Positions 21,231-32,481 of a stretch of DNA of 64,000 bases are shown one piece after another. Numbering within the stretch: the stretch's first letter is position 1; every line of letters begins with the position of its first letter. Below the pieces are notes generated by a model. It was not told where the DNA came from. It made no database searches and worked only from the letters and a program-made list of their open reading frames with translations. The stretch spans positions 62,001 to 126,000 of the forward strand of contig WNNJ02001010.1 of assembly GCA_012934845.2 (NCBI GenBank), given 5' to 3'. The position numbers and the translations under genes were made by a program. Origin of the DNA: Pomphorhynchus laevis (taxonomy: Eukaryota; Acanthocephala; Palaeacanthocephala; Echinorhynchida; Pomphorhynchidae).

Positions 21231-22410
21231 AACTGAGTCTACGTATTGTTATATAATTATAAAATAAACAAAACATAATAATGCTAAATCAAAATTTAAT
21301 AATTAAATAATAAAATTAATAATTGTTTTTAGATTTTCTATAATTTTAATCAAGTTAAAAAATAAAAATAAAATTTAAAATTTAAAATAAACGTCATTTT
21401 TATGAATTGACTAATAAATAACAGACGTTGTATCATAATAAGAATTAGAGGTCATCAGGAGGAACTGCTATGCTATCAGGTTTCGGCCCCTAACTCCTCT
21501 ACCCAACATAGCAGCGGGGCCAAATACATGCTAATGATGTATTTCCTCTGAAATAACTATCTAGTATCTTATTCTAATGCAAAGTATATTATTTATTATC
21601 CATCCATAAAAATTTGCCACTTAAGAGTTTAAATTTATTCTTTATATTATTGTGTTGATTTATATATTTTACTATTTTCTGCTTGATGTTATTTTTATAG
21701 TAACCTAGTTTAAAATATGTATCTATTAAATTATTTAAATGATTTTGAAGAAAGCCAATATCATTACATATTGTTGCAATTCTTAAAATTTCATTATTTA
21801 ATGTATTATATTTTATATTATATGGTATGCATGAATGCTCATGCAAAAATATGTTTCTTGTAAATTTAAATATGTCATCTTTACGATATAAATTAATAGT
21901 AGTTTTAGTTAATGTTAATTTAATGTTCATATCTAGATATACACCTTCTTTATCATTAATATTGGTTTTGTTAAGAATAAGGCTTTCTGGATAAATGTGC
22001 TCACTAATTGAATAAAAATTATTAGAATTAAATACACATATATCATCAATGTATCGAAACATATATTTCATATATTTATATTGTTTAGATTTAGTTTTTA
22101 CACAGTTATGAACAAATTCATATTCTATAAAGCTTAAAAACAAGTCAGCTATAATTGGGCTACTATTACCACCCATTGGAACACCTTTTACTTGTCTAAA
22201 TATAGATGTCCCTACTTTTAAATAATTTTGATTTATCAAAATATTTAAGGATTCTATTAATTCAATTTTATCCATATATTTATATTTATTTAATGGTTTA
22301 ATTTTTGTTAGATAGGCGTTTAATTATTATAACATATATATGTATATCTTTTTCCGAATATAAGGTTAATTAATTTTACTAACGCTTTAGTAGAATTTTA
22401 CTAACGCTTT
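21225..22410 (-). mobile_element. Penelope-like element, 5'-truncated, inside LINE family A
   Basis: Nearly identical to the 3' half of the element at 57340-58495, in opposite orientation. It includes the 3' tail with GCATAGCAG and GGGGCC blocks (21460-21525) and the terminal AACTGAGTCTACGTATTG block. The 5' end is cut at the residues EALVKLI, where a 22-base stretch is repeated in tandem (about 22375-22418). The interruption of the LINE and the near-identity of the two copies indicate recent insertion. Confidence 0.88.
21589..22275 (-). CDS. Penelope-like reverse transcriptase, C-terminal half
   Basis: 229 codons match residues about 237-465 of the protein at 56735-58132 with only a handful of differences. 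They include QVKGVPMGGNSSPIIADLFL and RYIDDICVFN, the PLE equivalents of the RT catalytic boxes, and end LLSGKFLWMDNK. No GIY-YIG endonuclease follows the RT. The in-frame ATG used here is internal to the full-length protein. Confidence 0.88.
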   Translation of the reverse strand: MDKIELIESLNILINQNYLKVGTSIFRQVKGVPMGGNSSPIIADLFLSFIEYEFVHNCVKTKSKQYKYMKYMFRYIDDICVFNSNNFYSISEHIYPESLILNKTNINDKEGVYLDMNIKLTLTKTTINLYRKDDIFKFTRNIFLHEHSCIPYNIKYNTLNNEILRIATICNDIGFLQNHLNNLIDTYFKLGYYKNNIKQKIVKYINQHNNIKNKFKLLSGKFLWMDNK

Positions 22411-23640
22411 AATAATAGAATTTCTAGATAGATTTCAAATTGTGAGCCCAGTACAGCATGGCTTCCGAAAAGGTTATTCCACGACTACTAATCTTGTACA
22501 TACACGTGAAAATTTGTATCACTATTATGATCAAGGTATACCGGTTGATGTCATTTTCTTTGATTTCTCAAAAGCGTTCGACTCAGTTAATCACACGCGT
22601 CTTATTGAGAAGTTGGAGCACATTCATCTTGATATGAGGATCATAAACTGGATTCGTGTATTCCTTTCCAACCAAAAAAATGTCGTACGAGTAAGTGAGT
22701 CGCTGTCGAGTCCATTTCCAGTGTTGTTAGGTGTTCCACAGGGAAGTGTATTGGGTCCCATCTTATTCAGTCTTTATATCAACGAGTTGATACCAAATAT
22801 CAGTTCATTCAGTTTATTATATGCAGATGATCTTAAAGTTTAGCGACCTATTATTTCCTATCTTGATAAACAGCATTTACAAAGCGACGTCGACGTTATA
22901 TCCAATTGGTCTAAACGAAATCACTTGAGGATCAATTCCGCTAAATGTACATGTATGCGTATATCACGAAGATCATGTGATCATCTTGGAGGTGAGTACC
23001 AGTTTGGTTCAATTAGTATCGAAAGAACCTACTTATATAAAGATTTGGGAGTTTGGGTTTGTGCTGACCTATCCACTCGAAAGCATTCAGACTACGTGTG
23101 TTGAATCACAAAACGCTTAATAGGACATACTCGTTGAGCTCTGATAGGCATAAATCCGTTATGTTACCATACCTTAGCAAATGTGTTTGTCTTGAGCCAT
23201 ATCTTATACGCATCGCCAGCTTGTTATCCCGAAACTACTTATGAGCGTCGTGCATTGGAGAAAGTGTTCAGATCAACAACTAAATTAGTCTCAGGGCTGC
23301 ATATTTTTGGCTACGGGAAACGCCTCCAGATATTAAATATGCCTTGTCTGCGATATATCCGTGACAAGCGAGATCTCTCTCTTGTTTGGAAAATTCTGCA
23401 TACTAAAGATCATCCACTGTCACATCTACTGCAACTGAGAAATCAACCTTCTCTTCGCGGACACCCCCTGATGCTGAAAACACAAAGGTACATGCATGCA
23501 GTTTCCTGCTTTGCCAAATGAGTCGTACGATGTTGGAATTCGCTTCAGAGTGCGGCCGTTTTGTTCTCTACTGCTTCAAGTTTTTGTGTCCTACTGGATG
23601 ATGACCCTTCCTTCTCAAGACAACGGTGGTATTTTCAGTA
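22411..23640 (+). CDS. LINE family A reverse transcriptase, C-terminal part, broken
   Basis: IIEFLDRFQIVSPVQHGFRK continues the RT from 21230, followed by FFDFSKAFDSVNH, LLGVPQGSVLGPILFSLY and LLYADDLKV. A stop follows at 22841-22843, then more family sequence (DVDVISNWSKRNHLRIN, YKDLGVWVCADLS), a shift, and 23183-23521 with ILYASPACYPE and RLQILNMPCL. The C-terminal W-N-S-L box is in a further frame near 23538. The same RT is seen in relics at 41380-41935. Confidence 0.85.
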
Positions 23641-23764
23641 GTTCATCTGATGAGGGAGGGACAAATCGACTCTTATTCTTTTTATTTCTTGTGAAGCAAC
23701 TTGTAAAGAGCCTCGGCTCAATTTGTTGTCAATTAATAATAGAGTCACTCCTGATTGGTCACTC

Positions 23765-25262
23765 CTAAGAAAGGGAGGTTGATGAACGATGTGGAACCGA
23801 CAGCCATAAGACGAAAAGTTTCAAAGAGATAACGTAGTTGAATGCGGATGTGGATGGTAGACCAGGAGAGTTGGGCAGGATATGTGGATGTGTGGATGTG
23901 AGCACTCGAACTGAGGAGTTGATTATGCATTGTAGGAGTAGGATGATGGATTTTTGAGAATTGGCGAAAAGGCTAAGGCAGTAATCGATTTTACGGAAAA
24001 GAAGCGATAAAAGACGATACATACAGGAACGGAAGTCGATTAGAGGGCGTATACGGCGTGTTATGGGAATCTCCACGTAAATGGTTTTACTCAACAATCT
24101 TAAAACAGAATAAGTTAATGAAATAATGGAAGTGGTCAAGCCGTAAATTCGTAAGTAACAGTAAGTACACAGCGGATGTCACGGAGAATTAAGATAGACG
24201 AGCGGACCTTGTCGCGGATGAAGGGTTTAAGAGAAAGGTGATCATCGAAATGGAATCCTAAGCAAGTGAGATTGTGGACTACGGGGATGATTGATGCGGC
24301 AAAAATACATGCGGAGGATATATGTTAGGTTGACGGGGGAGGATCCACATTATTTTAGACTTGTCTGCGTTTCGAACGATACGAATATGGGAAATACGTT
24401 TGGAGATAGGAGAAAGACAGCTGGGGGAAAATTGCGATATCGTGCATGCGATGTGCGTAGGCTAGATAAGCGGAGAGAGATCGCCGAGTATAAGAGAGAA
24501 AAGTAGGGCTCCTAGGACTAAACGTATTGGGACCCCACAGAAATTCGGGATGGGAGGAGATGATGAATAATTTGAGAAGGCCCGAAAAGAACGGTCGTAT
24601 AGATATGAGGCTAACCATGCTACGGAGGAGGACGTAAAGCCGTAATCATAACGAATGCGAGAAAGGAGGATGGAGTGGTAGACGATGTCGAAGGCGGATA
24701 AGAGGTTGATGGAGATGAGAACACTATATATAGCCTTGTCACGAGAAATGAGTAGGCTGTTGTAAATTTCTATGTAGACGATTTATGTAGAGTGATTAGA
24801 GCGGAAAGTGGATTAGAAAAGAGGGTACAGATTAGATGAAGATAGGTAAACGTTGATATGTATTAAGATAAGGCGCTCTAAGAGCTTTGAAAGGGTAGGG
24901 AGGAATGAAATGGTGCGATAAGTAGAAGGAAGTGAGGCGTCGAGCGATTGTTTCTTAAGGAGGGGACGAACGATGGCGGTTTTTTAGTGTGATGTAAAGA
25001 TACGACGCGGATGGACGAGTTAAACATGTAGTAAGGAAGGGGATATCGATGAGCATATGGATTTAAGAATGGGGTACGCAGGGGATCAGCAGGTGAAGTT
25101 TTGTTGGGCAAGGACATATATACAAGTACAGATAAGACTACGGCATGTGAGACAGGGAGAATATGAAAGAGTTCCGGGAAGATGATGCGAGGCGAGTGGC
25201 AGTGATATGGAATGAAGACGGGGTTGTGAGAGAGCAGCGGTTGTGAGAGAGCAACAGCGGTT
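23765..25262 (-). mobile_element. LINE family B copy, decayed internal part
   Basis: Corresponds to 16712-18150 of the near-complete element (RT region of ORF2), with many substitutions and small gaps, so only short open stretches remain. It starts abruptly right after the family A LINE, with neither the family 3' end nor the 5' end. A 111-base LTR-like insert interrupts it at 24059-24169. Confidence 0.85.
24059..24169. mobile_element. LTR-like relic inserted in the LINE family B copy
   Basis: A 111-base block starting TG and ending CA splits an otherwise continuous LINE stretch (ATACGG/GATGTCAC) and shares most of its length with 13421-13530. The LINE bases GCG occur on both sides, which could be a very short duplicated target. 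It is a small fossil, far shorter than a normal LTR. Confidence 0.55.
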
Positions 25263-25329
25263 GTCAACCCGAATGGGTTACTACGGAACAAATACAGCTT
25301 TCCGCACGTTTCGAAATCTGTATAAACAA

Positions 25330-25942
25330 AGAATTTATTTTAACGTGGCAAATGCGTGCAGGCGAACGCTTACATGATCACATAAAAAAACAAAAATCTA
25401 AGTCATGTGGCGAAAAGGTTAGAACAGAGGAGGTATTTTGAATGTGATAAAAGAGAGAGAGCGCGGCGGAATTCGAGAGGGAGTTGATTCCAAGCGAGAT
25501 GACGGAGACGAAGAATTATCGAAGACCGTATATGTTGGAGTAATCGGGAACGTTAAGTAAGAAAGAATGACGGCAATGCAGCGATAGAAAGAGGTGGGGT
25601 GAATATCGTCTAAGATGGGAGGTTGATGAATGATCGGGAGCCGAAAGTGACTAACGAAAAGTGATAAAAAGAACGAGTTAGATGAGGATGTGGAGGGTGG
25701 GCCAAGCGAGTTATGCAAGATGTGTGGATGTGTGGTCGAAGCGATGGAAACGTAGGAGCACTCGAACGACGGAGTTAGTGATGTGTTATTGCAGTAGGAT
25801 TATGGATTTTAGAGAATTGGTGCAAATGCTGAGGTCGCAATCGATTTTAGGGTAGAGAAGCGATGAAAGAAGAGGCATACAAGAATGGAAGTCGATAAAG
25901 GGACGGATACGGTGTATATCACGAACAATTAAGTTAGACGAG
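25330..25942 (-). mobile_element. LINE family B copy, 3' part
   Basis: Begins with the family 3' end (AATTTATTTTAACGTGGCAA) and runs to the position equivalent to about 17055 of the near-complete element. More diverged than that element and without a long frame. It ends where gypsy-like RT sequence begins. Confidence 0.85.
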
Positions 25943-26190
25943 CTGTATATTGTTTGTGGTCGGGATGTAAAGGTATATGGTGGTATGCGGACTCCAGATC
26001 GAATGATGAAAAGTGGGTATATCGAGAGACGTTATTGACCATTTCGGATATATTGAGTAAAGGATGTCCGTCCTATAATTGAATTGATTCATTGTTTTAA
26101 GTAATAAATAACTAGTCTTTGTTCGTTGTTTCGAAGTTACCAAGACACGTGCACGCCAGGGAGAATAACTTGGTTATATGATTGTTCATT
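25943..26190 (-). mobile_element. LTR retrotransposon relic, RT start
   Basis: The minus strand from about 26160 reads SPWRARVLVT followed by a KQRTK stretch, matching SPWRAQVLIV and the following residues in the gypsy-like polyprotein at 77-2959. Only this small part of RT is recognisable. Broken and old. Confidence 0.55.
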
Positions 26191-26560
26191 CAGTGATCTG
26201 ATAATTTCGCATTTTATAAAGTACTAATCTGATTGAGAATATATTATTTGCTTCGTATTGATAGGTTTGTAATCCGGGGTAAATTTCTGAATTGTTTAGG
26301 TGGTTCTATATTAACAGAGATCATTATACATGGTACAATTGGATTCACCGCTATCTCCAAAAATAATTCGATATTCTGAAATGTTATAATCTATCAACAA
26401 CAGAACAGTAATATACTTATACTTTATCTTTAAACTTAATATATTGTTATACTCCTGGGTGGAATTTAAGCAAAATCAGAAGTTGCCAAGTGAATTCTCA
26501 TTTTGTTTGGTATAAAATTTCAAAGTTCTCAATAATTTCAAAATTAAATATTTATTAGAG
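26191..26560. other. AT-rich stretch without recognised features
   Basis: No open frame, repeat family or RNA gene recognised on either strand. It separates the LTR relic from the inverted-arm repeats. Confidence 0.5.
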
Positions 26561-26580
26561 CAGGATCAAAGGAAACAAGA

Positions 26581-26778
26581 ATTTTAAATAGTTGATACTG
26601 ATCCATTATTGATAAATAATTATTGGAGCTTAATCAAAGGAAAGATTTCTTTCTTTTGATCCAGCTCCAATAATTATTTATCAATAAGGGATCAGTATCA
26701 ACTATTTAAAATCTTCAGTCATTTGATCCAGCTCCAATAATTATTTATCAATAATGGATCAGTATCAACTATTTAAAA
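26581..26778. repeat. Inverted-arm repeat: three copies of one arm
   Basis: One arm in reverse (26581-26640) and two in forward orientation (about 26653-26712 and 26721-26778) share a 58-60 base sequence with GATCCAGCTCCAATAATTAT and GGATCAGTATCAACTATTT. The first two form a hairpin; the third is a tandem copy of the second. The same arm occurs at 13848-13890, 33926-33955, 34072-34125 and 62936-62999, so it is a dispersed non-coding family. The hammerhead-like core seen in other members is missing here. Confidence 0.85.
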
Positions 26779-26939
26779 TTTCCAAGTTTGATAACTGATA
26801 AAATTAAGAGAACTTCAAGTATAGATTAAGACGAGTAATTAAATAACACGTATATTCTCTGGTAGACTCTAGTACTTTTTCACATATACGTAGGCAACAC
26901 GATTCTTCTCGTGCTATTATTTTCACAAAAGTACCAGAG

Positions 26940-29900
26940 TCTGATGCTGTTAATATTCAGCATAGATCGGATGATGATTTGACTGATGATGCTCTGGACA
27001 ACAATCGCCTGTGAACACAATAAGTCTAAAGAAGACGTCCTATATGGATTTTGTGCAAACAAATTATTGCGCAAACTCTCGCATAAGCACATATCAACTT
27101 CCAACACGTCCACTCAAACTACCCCCGTCGTATCCAATGTCCTTTCTCCACCACCGGTCATGTCACGATATACACTTCTCATCCGATGTCATCTTCACTC
27201 CCCGACACCCCCGTCCCGTCCCTCCTGTCTCGTTTCCTAATAACCGACATCCATCAATAAAAATCACCTTCACCAACCTCCTGGTTCATTCCACTCATAA
27301 CCTTTCCTCACATCGCTTGTCACCCTCTTTATTATCATTAGCCCCTCTGTATTCCGTCGTCAAACCTACTCCCTCCATATCCTCAACAGCTAGCTCTCTT
27401 ATCGTGATCTCACCTAGCCACTTGTCCTCCTTTACGGAAGCACTTTCCTTCTCGCGATCGTTGCGTCATCGTCACTAATATCACTCCTTCCACCTCCTTA
27501 TCTCCATAAGCACGTCGCGATCACGATGTTTACGCCTTTAGATCCATCCTATCTTCAATTGTTCCTGCGGATAAACCATCGTTTTTCAACGGCATCTCTC
27601 CTGTCGCATTAATCGGCCTAAACAAATATTCTCAATATAATCCTTCTTAGCCCGTCTCCTGAAAATTGTTTTCAAGCATCGCTCTCACGCGTCCTCTGTC
27701 CTCTCTTAGCTATTTAAACTAATGTCTCTTCAACCACCCGAATTTCCCCGATCGCACCCCTTCCAAAATCGCTCAACTCTCTTCTGCCCGCAGCGATAAA
27801 CGACCGTCGCAAGGAAAATGACGAAACATCTCTCTCCATCCCAAACATCGACGGAAATTTTCAGATTGTCCACACCCGCCCCAAAATTCGATGGCGCTCC
27901 AACTCCCCTGTGTGTCTTTCCTGCTAGACCTTTTCACAATCACACAAGTCTTCTGCCTCGGCATCCTTAATACTAGATCTATTCTCCATAAATTCGATAT
28001 AATCCTAAACCTATTCACCACGCAATCCATCGATCTCTTCTGCCTCGACGAATCCTGGCACTCATATTTCGACTACATTTCCATTCGCCGTCTGTTCTCT
28101 CTATCGGTTGCTAACTAGTCGAATACGCCCGTCCCTTTAGCTCATCTCCTTCTAAATTCTCTAATCATGGCGACATTGTCGCATTCGCCCGTCACCTCGC
28201 TTCTCTTCGCAAAATCACTCTCCCTTTTAGTCTTTGCTCTTTTGAATTGCTCACTTGTCCTTCTTCTAGCCCGATCCCTCTGGATCTCCCATTGTTCTTT
28301 GTCCTCCATCCCTTCACTGTTCTTGGTGACTTTAACATCCACCTCGACCGCCTTTCTTTCACCGATTTCATCCGGTTCATCATCATTCTATCCTATCCAA
28401 CTACAATTACAAACTCATATCCACTGTCCCCACACATATTCTTGGCGGGGCACTCGACATCATAGCTGTCCCCTATCGTTTTGCTGCCTACACTTCACTG
28501 TCCATCTCCGATACTGGACTAACGATCACTTTCTCGTCACCCTTGATCTCACTTCAAACCACTCCACGACTCACACACCCACCATCCTACGTCGCCCTGG
28601 GAGAAATCTTGACCTCTCCCTTTTCCGCTCTGCCTTTCTCAAATCGTCTCTATCATATCCCACAATAACATATTCATCTCCTCACGATCTCGCCTTTATT
28701 TTCGACTCTGAAGTTACATCCACTCTCGATCTTCTCTTGCCCTTCAAGTCAAGTTCAAACCTTCGCTTGCACCATGACCCATGGTTTGACATTAAATGCT
28801 ACTCTCAAAGCGTCGACTCCGCCATGCTTTTCGAGTCTATCACCGCTCTCTCAGACGTGATTTCCGCTCGATCACTCCGTCTTTCCGTGATTCATATCTT
28901 GCTCTTCGCCGGTCTCATCTCAACCTACTACGTACCAAATGCAACTCCTTCTGGCAGCATAAAATCATCACTTCATTCAACTCTAAGACTCTCTGGCATA
29001 CTTTTAACTCAATCCTTGCTCGTTCCTCTTCGCCGTGCAACATCAATGCCCATGATTATTCTTCATTTCTCCAAACTAAAGTATCCACGTTGCTCTCCCA
29101 CACCCCTGTCTCCATCCTATCCCACTCTGCCCCGCCTAGCCTCATTCTTCCGGAACTTTTTCATCTTCTCCCTGTCTCACCTACCGAAGTATCATCTGTC
29201 CTCATGTCCTTGCCCAACAAAGCCTCTCCTGCCGATCCCCTGCCTACTCACATTTCAAAATCCATATGCTCATCGATATCCCCTTTTCTCACAACCTTGT
29301 TTAACTCGTCCATCCGCAGTCGTATCTTCCCTTCACACTGGAAATCCGCAATTGTTCGTCCCCTTCTTAAAAAACAATCACTCGACACCTCCCTTCCTTC
29401 TAGCTGTCGCCCCATTTTACTACTCCCTACTCTTTCTAAGCTCTTAGAACGCCTCATCTTAATACAGATCAACGCTTATCTATCTTTATCCAATCTGTAC
29501 CCTCCTTTCCAATCCGCTTTCCGTTCTAATCACTCCACAGAAATTGCCTGCATAAATGTTTACAACGACTTACTCATTTCTCGAGATAAGGCTCTATATA
29601 GTGTTCTCATCTCCCTCGACCTCTCCTCCGCATTCGAAATTGTCGACCACTCCATCCTTCTTTCTCGTAGGAGGATTTTCTTCCTCCTCTGTAGCATGGT
29701 TCGCCTCATATCTATCCGAACGTTCTTTTCGCGTCTGTTCCAATTAATCTTCCTCCCATCTCATCCCTATTTTTCTGGGTCCCACAAGGTTTAGTCCTTG
29801 GTCCCCTGCTTTTCTCTCTTCTGCTTGGCGATCTCTCTCCATTTATCAAACCTAACTCCTTTAACGTTATGCAATACGCCGATGACATTCTCATCTATGC

Positions 29901-30514
29901 TCATGCACCCGCACATCGCATACACGATATCGGTATTTCTGCCCCGAACTTTCTTTCTTCTATCTACAAACGTCTCTCCAATCTCAATCTCGTTCTAAAC
30001 TTCGACAAGTCCAAAATAATGTGGATCCTCCCCCCGTAAACCAAACATATCTCCTTTCCATGTATCTTTTGCCTCATCGATCATCCCCATAGTCCACAAT
30101 ATCACTTTCTTAGCCATCTATTTCGATGATCACCTTTCCATTAAACCATTCGTCTGTGACAAAGTCCGCTCGTCTAACTTAATTCTCACCGACATCCGCC
30201 GTATCCGCCCCCTTATAGACTTCCGTTCTTGTATGTATCTTCTTTCATCGCTTCTTTTCCCTAAAATCGATTACTGCCTTAGCCTTTTCGCCAATTCTCC
30301 AAAATCCATCATCCTACCCCTACAACGAATAATCAACTCCGCCGTTCAAGTGCTCTTTCGTCTCCGTTGCTTCGACCATACATCCACATATCTTGCCCAA
30401 CTCTCCTGGCCCACCATCCACATCTGCATCAAACTGCGCCTTCTTCTCGTAACTTTTCTTCTCATTGCTGTCGGCTCCCCGTCGTTCATCAACCTTCTTT
30501 TCTTAGATGACACT
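26940..30514 (+). mobile_element. LINE family B copy, nearly full length, decayed
   Basis: Collinear with the near-complete element in opposite orientation: a PHD remnant (LYGFCANKLL) near 27040, ORF1 (27080-27880), ORF2 (27890-30514). It is broken by many stops and shifts and ends at 30514 before the family 3' end. The part from about 28790 to 29660 is much closer to the 16431-20655 copy than the parts before it (see findings). Confidence 0.88.
27890..30514 (+). pseudogene. LINE family B ORF2 relic
   Basis: Endonuclease motifs are spread over frames (LGILNTRSILHKFD, FCLDESWH, VTLTST). A better frame at 28796-29660 reads RRLRHAFRVYHRSLRRDFRS, SHWKSAIVRPLLKKQSLD, FQSAFRSNHSTEIACINVYN and SLDLSSAFEIVDHSILL. 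YADDILIYAHAP is near 29876 in another frame, and 30233-30514 carries the thumb (IDYCLSLFANSPKSIILPLQ). It shows Ser-Thr-Glu where the near-complete copy has its single stop. Confidence 0.85.
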
Positions 30515-30977
30515 TACCCCACTGAGTGTCGTCTTCTTAGTGTTGACAAAATTAGATATTTTTCCTTTTTACATTTAAATTAACACTGAACTGGTACATT
30601 TCTCTTTTTATGTGAATCGTTTAATCAATTATTACACAATGAATACATTGGTATTTACTCTCTAATATAATCTGATTGCGATATTATTTAGATATATAAT
30701 ACAGTTCGACGACCTGGCAACAGAGAGAAAGCCAAGCGAGTATAAGGGAGCAAGGGAGTAAACGCGAAAATAATAAAAATTATTATTACAAAGTAAATAA
30801 TGGTGGCTTAATTCATTTAAATTCTGTATGCACGTCTTCATTACGAAGCTATACTGGTTCTGTTTACATTGTACTTTTCAAAATTTATATGCAATTCGGT
30901 TGGTACTTTATTTTTGATTGACTATAACTCTGTTTTTAAATTTTAGATGCATAAATAATATATCGATTCTGCTTTAA
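30515..30977. other. Region upstream of SART1
   Basis: 463 AT-rich bases between the end of a LINE copy and the SART1 start codon. They must hold the 5' UTR and probably the promoter, but no TATA box or initiator can be called with confidence. A slightly GC-richer patch at 30700-30765 has purine-rich repeats (GGGAGCAAGGGAG). The LINE end at 30514 lies less than 500 bases from the start codon. Confidence 0.4.
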
Positions 30978-32481
30978 ATGCCTCACAAGCGATCACACCG
31001 TTCTTCAAGGTTGTTGTGTACACTTTTTCTAATTTCTATATAAACTGTTTAGCTCATCCTCTGATGTATCCGTTGATAATCGTAAATCGGAACATCGATC
31101 TTCGCGTCATAAACAACGTCACCATAGGCGATCAAGCAAGAAACGGTTCAATAGAAAAGAATCACAATCCCAGCGCGTTGTGAAAGATAAACGGTCACCT
31201 AGGTATTTGTTTCGAAAATTTAAACTCTTCGCAGTTCAATTGTTAAACTTACTATTAATCGCTGTATAAACTGGTACATAAATTATTATTTTTAATATTA
31301 CAGATTATACATTTACAATTTCAACACTACTTTGTTGTTATCAAAACGTTTCTGCTATAAAAACAAAGTCTCTGTATTACTTGAATATTCGTATTTAAAA
31401 GAAATTTTGTGTATTTTATATCTATATTTTGTTTGAAAATGCCGGCTTACTAATTTTTTGTTTAGGATATGTATTTTGAACAAAAAAAATCTTTTTTTTG
31501 TCATTTGCTATTTTTGATATTTACTTGATTTAGATCGATATATGTGTTGCTGCAAACGCTGGACTTATACTAGAACTCTAGCGGTGTAATCATAATTATT
31601 TATCGAATATTAATGCATTACCCTTAATATTCGTATTTTTGATTCAACGTCCCACTGAGGCTGTTTAAAAAAATTTAGGCTGTAAATTTTAAAATTTTCA
31701 AATACGCGAAAATTTTTAAATTCAAATACACCTTAATATTCAAATACTAAATATTAAGTTGTATAAGATATATATTTATAATATTTATGTATTTATGAAT
31801 ATATTTATTATATTTATAATATTTATTTAGTTTAGGCTAAATAGTAACAAGACAACGTAATGTATTTGTTTAAATGTCTGTCAGTTAATTTTATTTAATT
31901 AACTTATTTTAATCGCTAACTTTCATTGTTACATTAAAAATACATAATTGCGCTTATCTCAATACGTGAAAATAATCTGGAAACATATCCTTTTAAATTT
32001 TTAGTTTAAGTTTCAAATTACTCAAAAAGATTTAAAATATTTCAGTGGTCATCGAGTTTCGGAGCGAAAATCTAAACATCGTACAAAATCAGAGAATAAA
32101 CGTCGTGAAATTTCAGTGGAACAAAAAGATTCGAATAAAATCGAAGATGGTATCATAATATTGTGTTCGTTTTTAATTTTTAATGTTTTCGGATTTAGTT
32201 GTCAAGGTCGGAGAGATCAGCCTGTCAATAGACGATACAAAGTTGTGTTAATGCTTTACCTTTCTTCATTTAATTTCTATTTACAGTGCGCTTCGTAAGA
32301 AACTAGGACTGGCACCGCTGGATGTCGATGACAATAAACAAACGAAAGATTCTCATGAGTCGGTTCCATCAGAAGATATTCACGTTCCAGCTTTAAATAT
32401 TGCTACAATCAAACATACAGAGCAGTTGAGAGAAAAGATACAGTTAGCTAAAGAAAAGCATTTACTGGAGCATAATGTTTC
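30978..32481 (+). other. SART1: SART1 exons 1-5 (RS-like start and N-terminal domain)
   Basis: Exon 1 is MPHKRSHRSS and exon 2 is Ser/Arg/His-rich. Exon 4 is a 43-base micro-exon (32199-32241) deduced because exon 3 ends in phase 1 and exon 5 needs phase 2; inserting it restores the frame and gives SLSIDDTNALRKKLGLAPL, close to the human SLSIEETNKL stretch. Exon 5 ends in a helix (LREKIQLAKEKHLL) also conserved in the family. Introns here are 36-843 bases. Confidence 0.9.

Larger units (their letters stand above)
14174..23640 (+). mobile_element. LINE family A (CR1-like), split by two nested insertions
   Basis: Three collinear + strand pieces make one element: ORF1 and endonuclease (14174-16430), RT start (20763-21230) and RT remainder (22411-23640). 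The first gap holds a minus-strand family B LINE (16431-20655), the second a minus-strand Penelope-like element (about 21225-22410). At the second gap the RT chain reads RRIKSA on the left and IIEFLDRFQ on the right. At the first gap the endonuclease-RT linker breaks after FEKQLKK and resumes at LINCIQRDDGKF, with some linker missing. Confidence 0.88.

Noticed and set aside
32116-32298. Single 61-codon frame spanning 32116-32298
   Set aside because: It crosses SART1 exon 3, an intron, exon 4 and the next acceptor; the spliced reading explains the sequence better.
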